This document shows, piece after piece, positions 21,476 through 31,564 of a stretch of DNA of 64,000 nt. A program made the position numbers and the translations under genes. The notes under the pieces are model-generated. The model was not told the origin of the DNA and did no database searches. It was given only the letters and a program-made list of their open reading frames with translations. This DNA comes from Psococerastis gibbosa (Eukaryota > Arthropoda > Insecta > Psocodea > Psocidae): the NCBI GenBank assembly GCA_963971405.1, contig OZ020485.1, positions 31,887,921 to 31,951,920 on the forward strand, in the 5' to 3' direction. Numbering within the stretch: the stretch's first letter is position 1; every line of letters starts with the position of its first letter.

Positions 21476-24400
21476 ATGAAAGACGAATGCTGCGATACGG
21501 AGGACTGTTTTATGGACTGTCCCAATGAAGACGCGCTGTGTCCTCCTTGTCCATTTTGTGAAGCCTGCAATTGTTACCTAACTTTGGACGACCTGCCTAA
21601 GGATCCACGTCATGGCAAGCGAGCTAAACGACTTCGGCGGGAAAAACAAGTTCCGGTTGCATTCCCACTACCAGAAGTGCCTGAGTAAGTTAAAGTTAAA
21701 TCTACTAATTTATTATATAAATGTACGTAGGGTATCTTCGGAAAGAATTTTTCAGTTTATCCTGTAGTACTGTAGCATTGGCTACTTGAGTAGACGCATT
21801 ATAATGCTGTATACACTAGACGAATAGTACCCTAATATAGCAATAATGAAGTGCTGTAACTAAGAAAGTACCTAATGAAGTAATCAAATGTAAAAAATGC
21901 TATGTGGTACCCATAAAAGATAAAAAAGACACGTTTATAAACTTTTGTAAAATTAATACTAATTTGGTATATTCCACGCAAAATGAGAAAAGTATGAACA
22001 TGGAATGTTTTGATCCTGTGCAACACTTCAAAAATATTCCTTGCACCATTTTGTGTTACCTTGTTGCATTGGATGCAAGACATAACAAAAATTGTGCAAA
22101 GAATATTTTTACAGTGTTGCACAGGATCAAAACATTCCATGTCCATACTTTTCTCATTTTGCGTGGACTATACCATAGGCTATTACAGATTTATCCACGT
22201 ACTGTAGGCTACCTGTGTATTGTAGCCAATTAATTAAGCAAACTAGCTGCGGGCCCACTATGGCGATTATTTTGAATCTTAACCTGAGGTTAAAAATGAA
22301 AACAAGGTAATTTTAGAATAGAAAGTGCTATTCAAAATTGTTTTGTTTACATTTTTAACCCCAAGAGTAAGTTAATACTAGGGCTCTATATTAGACAGGT
22401 ATTGTCATCCGCCATGTTGTATCCAATATACGTCTTGTGTATAAGTCAAGCATTGGGTGTTTACCTATTTATTTTTTGAAATTAATCGTTGTTTATTTAT
22501 TTTTATTTAAAAACGCGCTACCAAGTAGGGAAGTGTATAATAAAAAATTACTAAAACGTGTATTAGTTTTTTTCAATTTTTTACTTTTCTTACAATATAC
22601 TACCATATATAGGAAACATGGGATACAACATGGCGGATGACAATACCCGGGTATATAGTGCCTTAGTTAATACTAATCGCCATAGTAGGCCCACTGGTAA
22701 TAAGGGTATTCAAGATGGTCCGTGACTATCAAAGCAAGGGGAACAGTCTAGGCCTATGGAATATGGAATTGTCTTACCTATGAACATTAGGCCTAGCTGT
22801 TGTCTTTGGTTCATGCAGAATTGACGGAAGTGACACGGCATTTGCGCACATAAAATTAATTGCTCAAAAGCGTCTTTTACTAGTATTAGTTATTAGTGGT
22901 ACGCCAAGAAAAGCATTTCAAGGCGACAAACTTCGGAAAATGGAGTTGGGAAAACAATGGAATGGATATTCCCCTCACCCTCCAGACACACATTGTCCCC
23001 TTTGCCGTATTGTGATATACTGTCATGAAGCTTAAAGGAAGTACTTGACAGCCCCTTGAGAGTACCATTGAATGCTTCAGAGCAAATCAAATCCCCCACT
23101 ATTTGTTTTTTGCACAAAGGCAAATTTCTTATGAAATATTGATCGCCATATAATAAGATGGCAGGTAGCAGAAAAAAATATTCCCCTGCATTTTTATGTA
23201 CATTATATTGCCGTCACTAACCCTGATTGACCACAGTTATTGCTGAACCTGATTTTTATAAAAAAAACGGCTACTGAGGAGTTACAAAACTGTGGCCAAT
23301 AATTGGTGTTAACGGCCGCATACTTCTTCTTCCGGCTCTACAGCCCTTGGTGGGCTTTGGCCTGCTCGACAGCACTCCTCCATTCTTCTCGGTTTTGCAC
23401 AACGCTCCACCATCTGGAGACTCCCAACTCGCGAAGGTCATTCTCTAACTCGTCCTTCCAGCGGTTTCTTGGCCGTCCTGGCAGTCGTCTTCCCGTCATG
23501 CTTGCTTTGTACATTTTTCGTGGCATGCGTTCTTCAGACATCCTTACAACGTGTCCCAGCCACCTTAATCGTTGTGCTTTAATGAACCAACGGCCGCATA
23601 CTACTATGCATCAAAGCGAAAAAAGAACGTTTCTTCAACTTTATGACATCTCATTTAAGGTTCTACGATCGATTTTCCTGAGAATTTTGACTTGGTGCTA
23701 AAAACTGACAGTAGGTCTATTTTGGTGATAAATACAATGAAGGCCTACAATACGCTGTTTTAGTCCTACGCGACATGTTTTGGTTGGCTCACCGTCAATC
23801 ATTTACCACATAGCCAGCGAAGATATTGATGTCTATCAGATATCTAGACGTAGATATGAATATCTACATCTGAAGTAGTTATCATATATATAGGCGTTTT
23901 GTAGACGTCAATGTCACACTGCAATAAACGTTTTTAAGTTGTTTGATATGATGTCATGATGTAAAGACGTCTACGTGGGTTGACTCGAGCTACCTGTAAG
24001 ATATCTAGAAGATATGAAGAACTTCGTTTATACATCTGTTAGATATTCAAATCTACCCTCAAGACGTTTATAATACATCTTTAAGATGGCATTTGTCTAT
24101 TAGGGTTCCGACGGAAAACCTTGACATAGGGCAGCAGACAAATTTTTCCGCCGGAGTTTTGCGGAGTCGCCCTAATAATTTCATTATAAGGGCAATTTTT
24201 ATATAGGTATGTATTCCACTGTCATTTTTAGTCGATACGATAAAGAAGAGACAAAAATGAAAAAGGTTGAGAACCAAGTGTAATGTGACCGGGCAGGTAG
24301 GCCTCTACTGTAGAAGCCAAAATTATATTATAAATAAATAAATATCAACTTCTTTGTTCTATTACTAAGCCAACCTAACTTATCAGACATATTATATAGG

Positions 24401-24683
24401 GAGGCTATGCCTCATTCGATGTTATATACATTCTCGGTATAATGAAATGAAAAAACGACTTTATTGCAAACAAAAGGCGAACAATAAGACTATAAAGGCT
24501 TTAGGGGAAAATGATTGAAGAAGAATTTAAATAGCAAAAATATCGTTTTATCTGGTTTCAGGGAAGATAAGACACGAGAAAAGGTTTCGTGTGTTGTAAG
24601 CATCATTGCCGGCGCGCTCCTCTCTGCAGCGCTATTGCTGATCGCTCTAACTCTCATCATATCTCCAGACATTAGTGCCCAGA
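21476..24683 (+). CDS. Unrecognised single-pass membrane protein gene A (5' exons; 3' end unresolved)
   Basis: I do not recognise this gene. Exon 1 (21476-21684) starts at an ATG and encodes about 69 residues. The first 35 hold nine cysteines (CC, CPPCPFCEACNC), and a strongly basic stretch (HGKRAKRLRREK) follows. The donor gtaagt leaves phase 2. Exon 2 (24562-24683) fits that phase, begins with charged residues (EEDKTREK) and then gives a hydrophobic segment of about 24 residues, followed by TLIISPDISAQ. It ends in phase 1 at another gtaagt. The layout of Cys-rich head, basic stretch and one membrane span matches gene B at 31562. The span and following residues also align by eye (…LLVGVTLRMAPIIDDM against …LLIALTLIISPDISAQ). 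The 3' exon is not certain. The 56 bp terminal exon at 45916 is phase-compatible, so A may be an alternative 5' part of gene B. Confidence 0.5.
21956..22182. mobile_element. Hairpin element H2, ~227 bp
   Basis: The arms from about 21966 to 22057 and 22081 to 22174 are complementary at roughly 95% around a short loop. The ends contain GGTATATTCCACGC and the reverse of GGTATAGTCCACGC, like the TATTCCA ends of H1 and H4. A TTA duplication (21953-21955 and 22183-22185) is possible but less clear. Confidence 0.7.
22253..22698. mobile_element. Foldback element hosting the Mutator-like MITE
   Basis: GGGCCCACTATGGCGATT at 22253 faces AATCGCCATAGTAGGCCC at about 22676-22693. Further inside, GGTTAAAAATG faces CATTTTTAACC. 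A relative lies at about 3580-3727 in MCM6 intron 3, with the same GGGGTTAAAAA / TTTTTAACTCC core. Confidence 0.6.
22381..22664. mobile_element. Mutator-like MITE, 284 bp, with 11 bp target duplication
   Basis: The inverted ends share GGTATTGTCATCCGCCATG and run to TTGTATCC. AGTTAATACTA is repeated exactly on both sides (22370-22380 and 22665-22675). A target duplication of 9-11 bp is typical of MULEs. There is no coding capacity. It is inserted within another foldback element (22253-22698). Confidence 0.8.
23120..23680. repeat. Foldback repeat family E, copy 1 (interrupted by the RTE-like fragment)
   Basis: The ends are inverted versions of TTGATCG…/…CGATCGATTTTCC. The interior holds TGACCACAGTTATTGCTGAA and CAAAACTGTGGCCAAT. 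Relatives are at 46280-46560 and, as a fragment, about 56140-56290. Confidence 0.6.
23325..23588 (-). mobile_element. 5'-truncated RTE/BovB-like retrotransposon end with 14 bp target duplication
   Basis: The minus strand encodes the conserved C-terminus of a non-LTR reverse transcriptase (GRRLPGRPRNRWKDEL, REEWRSAVEQAKAHQGL) and ends in a GAAGAAG-type tail at 23325. AACGGCCGCATACT occurs directly on both sides (23311-23324 and 23589-23602). The host sequence is itself a repeat whose copy at 46280-46560 lacks the insert, which gives an empty-site comparison. Confidence 0.88.
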
Positions 24684-27365
24684 GTAAGTACCTACACTAT
24701 TAATATCAAACATTATTTACGCATAGACGAATAGATGAAGTGTAGACCTATTTAAAAAAAGAAATGACCACTGTATTACTATTTTAGGGTATTTACCTAG
24801 TATATACAGTAAGTGCATGTAGACAGGTTTAAAATGCATGGAACATAATAGGTAGAAATATGATTGTCTAATACTTTGGTAGGACGCGGCAACTTTCTGG
24901 GAATCAGCCCCCCCCCCCCCCCCGTGCCTACTAATAGTGTGTGCTAACTATTCTGACGAAATAAAAACATCTGGTAGGTAGACCTAAGCAAACCGTTGTA
25001 GATGTACAATAGTGTAAAAAGTTGTGGATTTGCCCGCTCTGTCAATTAGTCAGTTTCGATTTTCTAGTATTTTCACATTTGGTACCTACTGTATATACAA
25101 GTAAAGACAATTTATGCAAGTAAGTATAGTTGCATCGATGACGTGAGGTAACAGCATGGTATGGTGAAATAAAATGGAGAAGATGTTTTGGTAGAGATGT
25201 AGGCGTGTTGGGAACTACGAGTAAAAGGAAACTAGGGGGGGGGGGGGGTGCACGCAGGAAACGTGATATTGATTCCTCTTCACCACAGACTCTTCTTCTT
25301 CCTGTTTTGTCAATCATAACGTGGAACTTTTTTATCCTGCATCTGACTGAGGCAACTCGGTAGCTATAGGAATTGTACGATAAAAAGCAAATCAGATGAA
25401 TAGCCTTTAGTACCAGTAGAGGGAACTGTTGAGATGTTGGCTCTGTTGTCAGAGTCACGGATCTGCCACACCTTAATTCATGTGTGCGGTAATCTCCACT
25501 TAGGCCGGCCTGTTTTTTTGTTTTTGCTAGGAGGGGCAATAATTTATTCAGGATTTCTGTGCCACCGACCATAAACACTTCGCTACGACATCCACCGACC
25601 AAATGGCGTGCATTACAAAAAGAGGAAGTTATGCTGGCACACCCTGTAGTTAAAAATTGAGAGCTGACAAAAAAATTTTTTTAACATTTTTCTATATAAA
25701 AACCACTTATAACACATTTTCAAAATTTTTATAAATATTCAGGGAATGTCCCTGGATTCCGAGGTTTAACCATTTTTTGTCTAATTGCACTCCACTAAAA
25801 GTAAAAATTTAAAAACAAAAAAAGGAAACATTTGAATTCTTACGTGACGAGATTTCTTAATATTCTTTCTTAGACTGCGTTGATAACATTAGCTCATGCA
25901 ATCTTATTTGCTTGCGGCTTCCTATAGATTTCAACGAAGCTCTTAATATACATTCTATGGAATTATGGATTTGTTGAGTGTAATGGGGCATTGCTCGCCT
26001 TAGATGCACGCTCCGTCACTATGTAGGTACTGTATGTAGGCTGAATACCAATGACCTGGTAATTTAATTAGCCGAAAAACAATTGAACGTCACATCTTCC
26101 CTGCCACCGTTATGATATTATACTAATTGTAGTATATAATCTAGTAATATACAATAATTATAATTCTACTGCCAATTTTTTTCATGGTGCGCGATTTTAG
26201 GGCCCATGAGAAGGGACTTCTATTTCTGTATCCGGTGCAAGTAAAAGGTACCGTACAACAGACATCCGGTACCGTGGGTTCTGTCGGAAGAGGGCATGAC
26301 AACGTGAGGGCAGTCCCGATCGAACCGTTTTGGATGCTGTGAGAAGGGAGTCGCGCAGAGATCGCCGCCGCTGGAGCACGCCGCGCTGCGTTCGTCCGCC
26401 CTTGCACCTGTTGTGCCCGCGCGAGTGCCCACCCGATGGCAAATTATTCGCCCTTTGGGCCCATATTTGCCAATAACAGTGCTCGCTTGTGTCTTACAAC
26501 CTAGGGCCAACTCATCGTGTCCTGTCGATAAATGGTCAATCATACGTTTCTCATTAGTTTTATTTTAATACGTTCTCAGAGCTATTCTCTCACAACACAA
26601 TGCAGTAGAAATGCTGATTGGTGAAGTAGATTTGCAACTCGGCCGAAAGAGTTTTCCAATATTCAATAAGCTTACAATTGTTTCGTTATTACGGGAAATT
26701 TGAAGTTAAAAAAAAAATAGGAAAAAACTCAGAAATTGGTGGACTTTGGTGTCCTAATCCCAAAATGTTTTATTTAAATCGATGCTGGCTATTTTATGGA
26801 TTGACTGAAATTTTATCCTGAATCAAAATGGGTAAGGCCTACCCGAAGTGTTATAGTACCGTAATATGATGATAATGTATCCCTCTTCTGTATACGTTAA
26901 GCACTGCATTAATTTAAAAATAGCTCATACCAAAATTTGAGTTGTAAACCTCCAGTAAATAACATAGACTAGGTACCTACTGTAATTGGCCGGTACGGTG
27001 GTACCTAACCACTGGTACCTAAACACTGGGACTTATATCTATATGTGAATAGCCCATCGTTATTATTAACCATCCAGGTGGTTTCCATTATTCATTGCTT
27101 CCCCATCCACGTTGTTGCTGAAGCTGTCTATTTTTACATTTTCATTAATTTTATACGGCCTGTTGCAGAAAAAAATTGGCCCTAATATCATTTTTGGGTT
27201 TTTCGTTGTTAGACACAATTTAATATGATGACAGGCTGAGTGTATGGAATGTGTTGTGCTTATTGTAAAGTGAAACATAATGAGTAGCGCGTGGTTTTGT
27301 GCCCGAAACATATTATTAGGTACCGCACCGTACTTAATCATATCTTTAATTGAAAAATTAAAGTG
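24684..27365. other. Non-coding stretch with poly-C/G runs and a GC-rich patch
   Basis: Contains a C-run at 24909-24922, a G-run at 25236-25248 and a GC-rich patch at 26300-26440 with several overlapping open frames and no recognisable protein. I see no gene or complete element. Confidence 0.4.
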
Positions 27366-27833
27366 TGCTAATAAATAATAATAATAATAATATATATATA
27401 TATATGAATCACAGTTGTCAAGACAAACCAAAACGATCACATTTACAAAACTACAAAGTCAAATGTAAAGTCACCCGATCTGTCATACCTTATGTAATAG
27501 CTCATTTTTAAATAGGTTACGTCCCATTGAGAACGGGTCAATATCATACTCATTAAATAATTTGTAAATCCTCTGCAAAGGATTCTCATAGTGACCATTA
27601 ACAATAATAATTCCAAAATTTGTGGACTGCCAATTAAGTAGTTTAAGACATTATACACAAACATGCAGTCCAACACATCTCTCCTCGATTTTAAGGTTGA
27701 AAAGTTAAACTCATTCATCATTGATGAGCTGCGGACAGGATGGCGCGAATAATGTGGATACACCTAATGCTTGCGAAAATATAGGTATCTGAGAAATCGT
27801 TTTTGCACACGCTCCAAGGCGGAAATATAAGTA

Positions 27834-29516
27834 CTGTTCGCCCAGAAAAGTTTGCAAATGTCCATGAAAATATCCCTTAATGCTTTACCAAGTCGGGGAC
27901 AAGCCCCGCCTCTCCATGTAAATTCCCTATGCTTCATTTTCAAATCAGATAGAACTACTTTGCATATGTTTGTATACACAAAACTTACGGGGGTTCCATT
28001 CCAAATTCAATGCATTAAGGTCACAAGTGGACATTGCTTATTTTTTTAGCTAAATTTGTCAATCTGTTGCACTTTTTACGAATTCACGACTCCAATGTCA
28101 AAATTAAAATTTTCTGAATGTTAGTTAATTGTCTTCAACTACTGTAGCAACGTTAGTGGAACGGTTTTAGGATCATCATAGAACAAAATCAAAGCAATAT
28201 TTATTGTTATAAATATTATTAGTGATGCGTTTCTTAAATTTGAGAAATTTATAAAATTTTCATCTTACCCTACTGTGTTATAAAATGGATCAACTTGAAA
28301 GTAGACAGTTAATATCGAAGTTAAGGGCATTCAGACCACAGAAAAGAGTGTTAAGTCTTACCAAAGGAAGCAGGCCTAGTAAGAGGAAGCTACTGAAGCA
28401 ACATTTCCGCATGAACCGTTTAGTAAGGCAAGCAAATTCACTAGGAGGCATGAATGATGATCTTAAACCTTTGCGAACTATTGAAGGAAGTTGAAAGTTA
28501 TATTTAAGATATATATACAGAGTCTAGGAGTCCGTCAAGGTAAAAAATCAACAAAAATATAAAGAAAAGAAGACGTCAAAAATACTACAATAATCTCGAC
28601 GAATGTGATGAAAGTATGATAAGGAACCCCATAATTATGTATATTCATCCTAGGATGATTGCTGACTGTTAAGCTTGGACACCCTGTGACAAGAAATATT
28701 ACAGCTTGATGGTCGTTACCAAATGCCCAAGGAGAGCCTCCGCGTATTTATCACTAGGCGTCTTCATTTCAGGTAAAATAAAAAACACAACCAGTCGGTT
28801 GAGGGGACTATTATAAATACACGCATCAGAAAAGTGCAGCAGAAACAAAGAAGTCACAATTTAAATACTGTGCAGATTTAAGATGTTTGACAAAATACAA
28901 CGTCTTGCTTGGCGTTATAGGTATTTGCAAGGAATCCGAAACGCCAGGTCTGAAGGAAATCGCATTGTATACCTTGACGAGACCCTTATTGGTGTGATAC
29001 ACAGAAACTCTATTCTGTGGCTTGAACGCTCTTAAGTTAACTTTCTACTTTCAAGTTGATCCATTTTATAACACAGTATGGTAAGATGAAAATTTTATAA
29101 ATTTCTTTAAATTAAGAAACGCATCAATAATAATATATATAACAATAAATATTGCTTTGATTTTGTTCTATGATGATCCTAAAACCGTTCCACTAACGTT
29201 GCTACAGTAGTTGAAGACAATTAACTAACATTCAGAAAATTTTAATGTTGACATTGGAGTCGTGAATTTTTAAAAAGTGCAACAGATCGACAATTTTAGC
29301 TAAAAAAAATAAGCAATGTCCACTTGTGACCTTAATGCATTGAATTTGGAATGAAACCCCCGTAAGTTTTGTGTATACAAACACATGCAAAGTAGTTCTA
29401 TCTGATTTGAAAATGCAGCATAGGGAATTTACATGGAGAGGCGGGGCTTGCCCCCGACTTGGTAAAGCATTAAGGGATATTTTCATGGACATTTGCAAAC
29501 TTTTCTGGGCGAACAG
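27834..29516. mobile_element. TA-flanked DNA transposon with ~478 bp inverted arms, inserted in the RT fragment
   Basis: The ends read CTGTTCGCCCAGAAAAG on both sides in inverse orientation, and TA flanks both (27832-27833 and 29517-29518). The arms (27834 to about 28311, and about 29035-29516) are near-identical. The interior is only about 720 bp and holds broken pieces of a Tc1/IS630-like transposase. Removing the element together with one TA leaves the RT frame uninterrupted, which confirms the borders. Confidence 0.9.
28285..29034 (+). pseudogene. Degenerate IS630/Tc1-like transposase inside the long-arm transposon
   Basis: A 69-codon piece starts at 28285 (MDQLESRQLISKLRAF…), with its first codons inside the inverted arm. 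A second piece at about 28883-29034 reads WRYRYLQGIRNARSEG then IVYLDET, typical of the strand holding the first catalytic Asp in DDE_3-type transposases of arthropods. The stretch between has lost its frame and the rest of the core is absent. The copy is non-autonomous. Confidence 0.65.
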
Positions 29517-29975
29517 TAATTGCACTAGGGTTCCACACTACTGCGCCATATTCCAGTTTAGATCTGACCAATGCGTAATATAATAGCTTAAACGTGTCAG
29601 TATTATGGAAGTTGTGGCAGATTCTTGTTATAAAGCTTAGAGTACGTTTTGCATCATCTATGGTATTTTTAATGTGTGAACTGAAGCTTAAGTCTTCTGT
29701 AAAGGTGATTTCAAGATCCTTGATTGAAATGCTGGGTCGAAGGGATTGACCATTTAATATATAAGCTGCCGGTATTTTTCGACCCCTGCCAATTTGCATA
29801 AACTCGCATTTGCCACTATGCAAGCACATTTTATTAAAAGCAGCCCACTCACTAACAGAGTCGATATCCTGCAGGCTATGGCAGTCATCAATATTTTTAA
29901 TAACCCTGAAAATCTTTAGGCCGTCAGCGTACAAAAGAACCTGAGAGTTATTGATATAACCAGTCATTGTGATAC

Positions 29976-31546
29976 AAACTATTGAACAACTTTTCGGAGA
30001 TGTCTCAAATGTTCTATCTATTTATCTATATTTTTCTGTAGTAAAGTAGTCGCAGTGTAACTATGATGAACCTTCCTGGTTTCCTCAGGTTACCTATACT
30101 TATAAATTAATCATCGTGCTATAGGCTAGTTACTAAAATCATGGAAATCGCTTAAAAAGTAGGAAGCATTAGTAAGTTTCGCAGAGTTGATCACGTTTGA
30201 ACGGTACCTGGACCCTCCTAGAACTTTGTCTGTTGTACAACGTCTGCTTTGAGCATTTTTGCCTTTTAAGCAACCCTGTCAGCCAGCCTGGCGGGGGAAG
30301 TGAGCCTGTTTTTTAACTTGCAGCACCCTAATGGCAACACTTCACCCTAGAGAGAAGGGATGTTCACTTATAGGATGGACCCCACTTCCCGTGCCATGTG
30401 TTTCCAGTATGTTAAATCTATTATGGTAGCTTTGGAAAGAGCTGCTTTTAAATTCTTCATTCCTCCTGAAAACTTTTCAACTGGAAACTTTCTTTTCACA
30501 TCAGGACATAAATCAAGTCAAAATTGAGATAGCCCTTATTTTTCATGCAAGAAATTTTAGAAATTCGACTACCGGTATTTATAATTATACCTACGATCAT
30601 GTAGTTTAGTGGCGTAGCCTATACTTCCACATCCAATTTATGTAGCCTTAAAAATCTAAATTGCTGGGGTAGTCTTGGGAAATAGCCTATATTATTATAG
30701 GCAGCCTATTGTTAAATTTACCTGCAAGTACACCCACAATGTACTGCCCGGCCTAAAATAGAAATTTGCGGCTGGCTAGGTACTTGCACTTACAAAATAG
30801 GACCTAGATTATTTACAAAATCCGTTTCACCTTCGTTGCGAAGATGCATAGGCTACATTTTTTTTAATACTAATTCACTGCCAACAGTATAGTAGCGGGT
30901 TCTCGCGAAAGTGTAGTTACTTATTTTATTTGCATCTCAGCACCTACATAAGTTACTAATATTTTGTAAGGGGCGGTATATACGTGTACCTGTGTTTTGT
31001 CAGTACATATAGCCTGACTGCTGTGCAGACGACAGCAAATTGAGATGACTCCTAACTGCAAATTTCTAAAAAAACATATGCAATCTGGCATGTGGCATAA
31101 TCATACTACAGCACCATATTAGGTACAAAACCCTACCAGCTTAGCAAGAGCGCTGTAGCAGCTAGTCTATATTATGTCTGTTTAGGTACCTACCTAGCCT
31201 ACTGCCGATGCAAGTGGGAGAATAGCTTTTTATTTTAGAAAAATGCAGAAGTACTTTACTTTAAGGCAATGATTTTATAAAACTTTTGTAAACTAAGGGC
31301 GGCATGAATTTCTCGTTACACAGCTTTCTTATATTTCTCTGAAATATTATTACCAGAAAAGCTCAATTAAGTGCATTAGGGATAGTAACCGTCGTTTTGA
31401 GAAAGCTTGAATTTAAGCTATTTCCCATAAATTTGTGGAACTAGGAAGACATTAATTTCGTCACAATGGCTCGGCCGTCTTTTGTTTACTTTTTTTTCTA
31501 AATATCTGCCGTAATCGTGTAGTGCTGTGAGTAGGAGGCTCAAAAC
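29976..31546. other. Upstream region of gene B
   Basis: Holds only the SINE C fragment at 30230-30390. The gene B promoter must lie here, but I see no decisive motif. Confidence 0.35.
30230..30390 (-). repeat. SINE family C, 3' fragment
   Basis: Matches only the tail half of the family (TTTAAGCAACCCTGTCAGCC, GGCGGGGG, GGATGGACC). It is more diverged than the other copies. Confidence 0.5.
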
Positions 31547-31564
31547 AATGGTCAGGGAGCTATG
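31547..31564 (+). promoter_or_regulatory. Short upstream ORF overlapping the start of gene B
   Basis: A five-codon ORF (ATG GTC AGG GAG CTA TGA) ends so that its TGA overlaps the ATG of gene B in the string ATGA. This geometry allows termination-reinitiation and could damp or condition translation. The ORF is seen directly. The regulatory role is inference, and it applies only if transcription starts upstream of 31547. Confidence 0.4.

Larger units (their letters stand above)
27366..29975 (-). pseudogene. Jockey-like non-LTR retrotransposon fragment, reverse transcriptase C-terminal half, interrupted
   Basis: On the minus strand, 29967 to about 29519 encodes the palm and thumb of a Jockey-clade reverse transcriptase, with NKMCLHSGKCEFM, IKDLEITFTEDLSF and KLEYGAVVWNPS. 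The polymerase box reads LLYADG where YADD is expected, so the second catalytic aspartate is lost. The frame continues beyond the inserted transposon at 27831 down to 27443 (SALERVQKRF, FNFSTLKSRRDVLDCMFVYNVLN). An in-frame stop lies at 27764-27766. The 5' part, including the endonuclease and the N-terminal RT, is missing. The 3' end runs into an AT-rich microsatellite at 27366-27405. It is dead on several counts. Confidence 0.88.

Noticed and set aside
25042-25602. 186-codon open frame on the minus strand
   Set aside because: Low-complexity composition, a proline run made by a poly-G tract and no recognisable domain. It looks like chance.
26141-26543. Three overlapping minus-strand open frames in a GC-rich patch
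   Set aside because: Overlap in several frames is what GC-rich sequence gives by chance. None shows a protein family motif or splice context.
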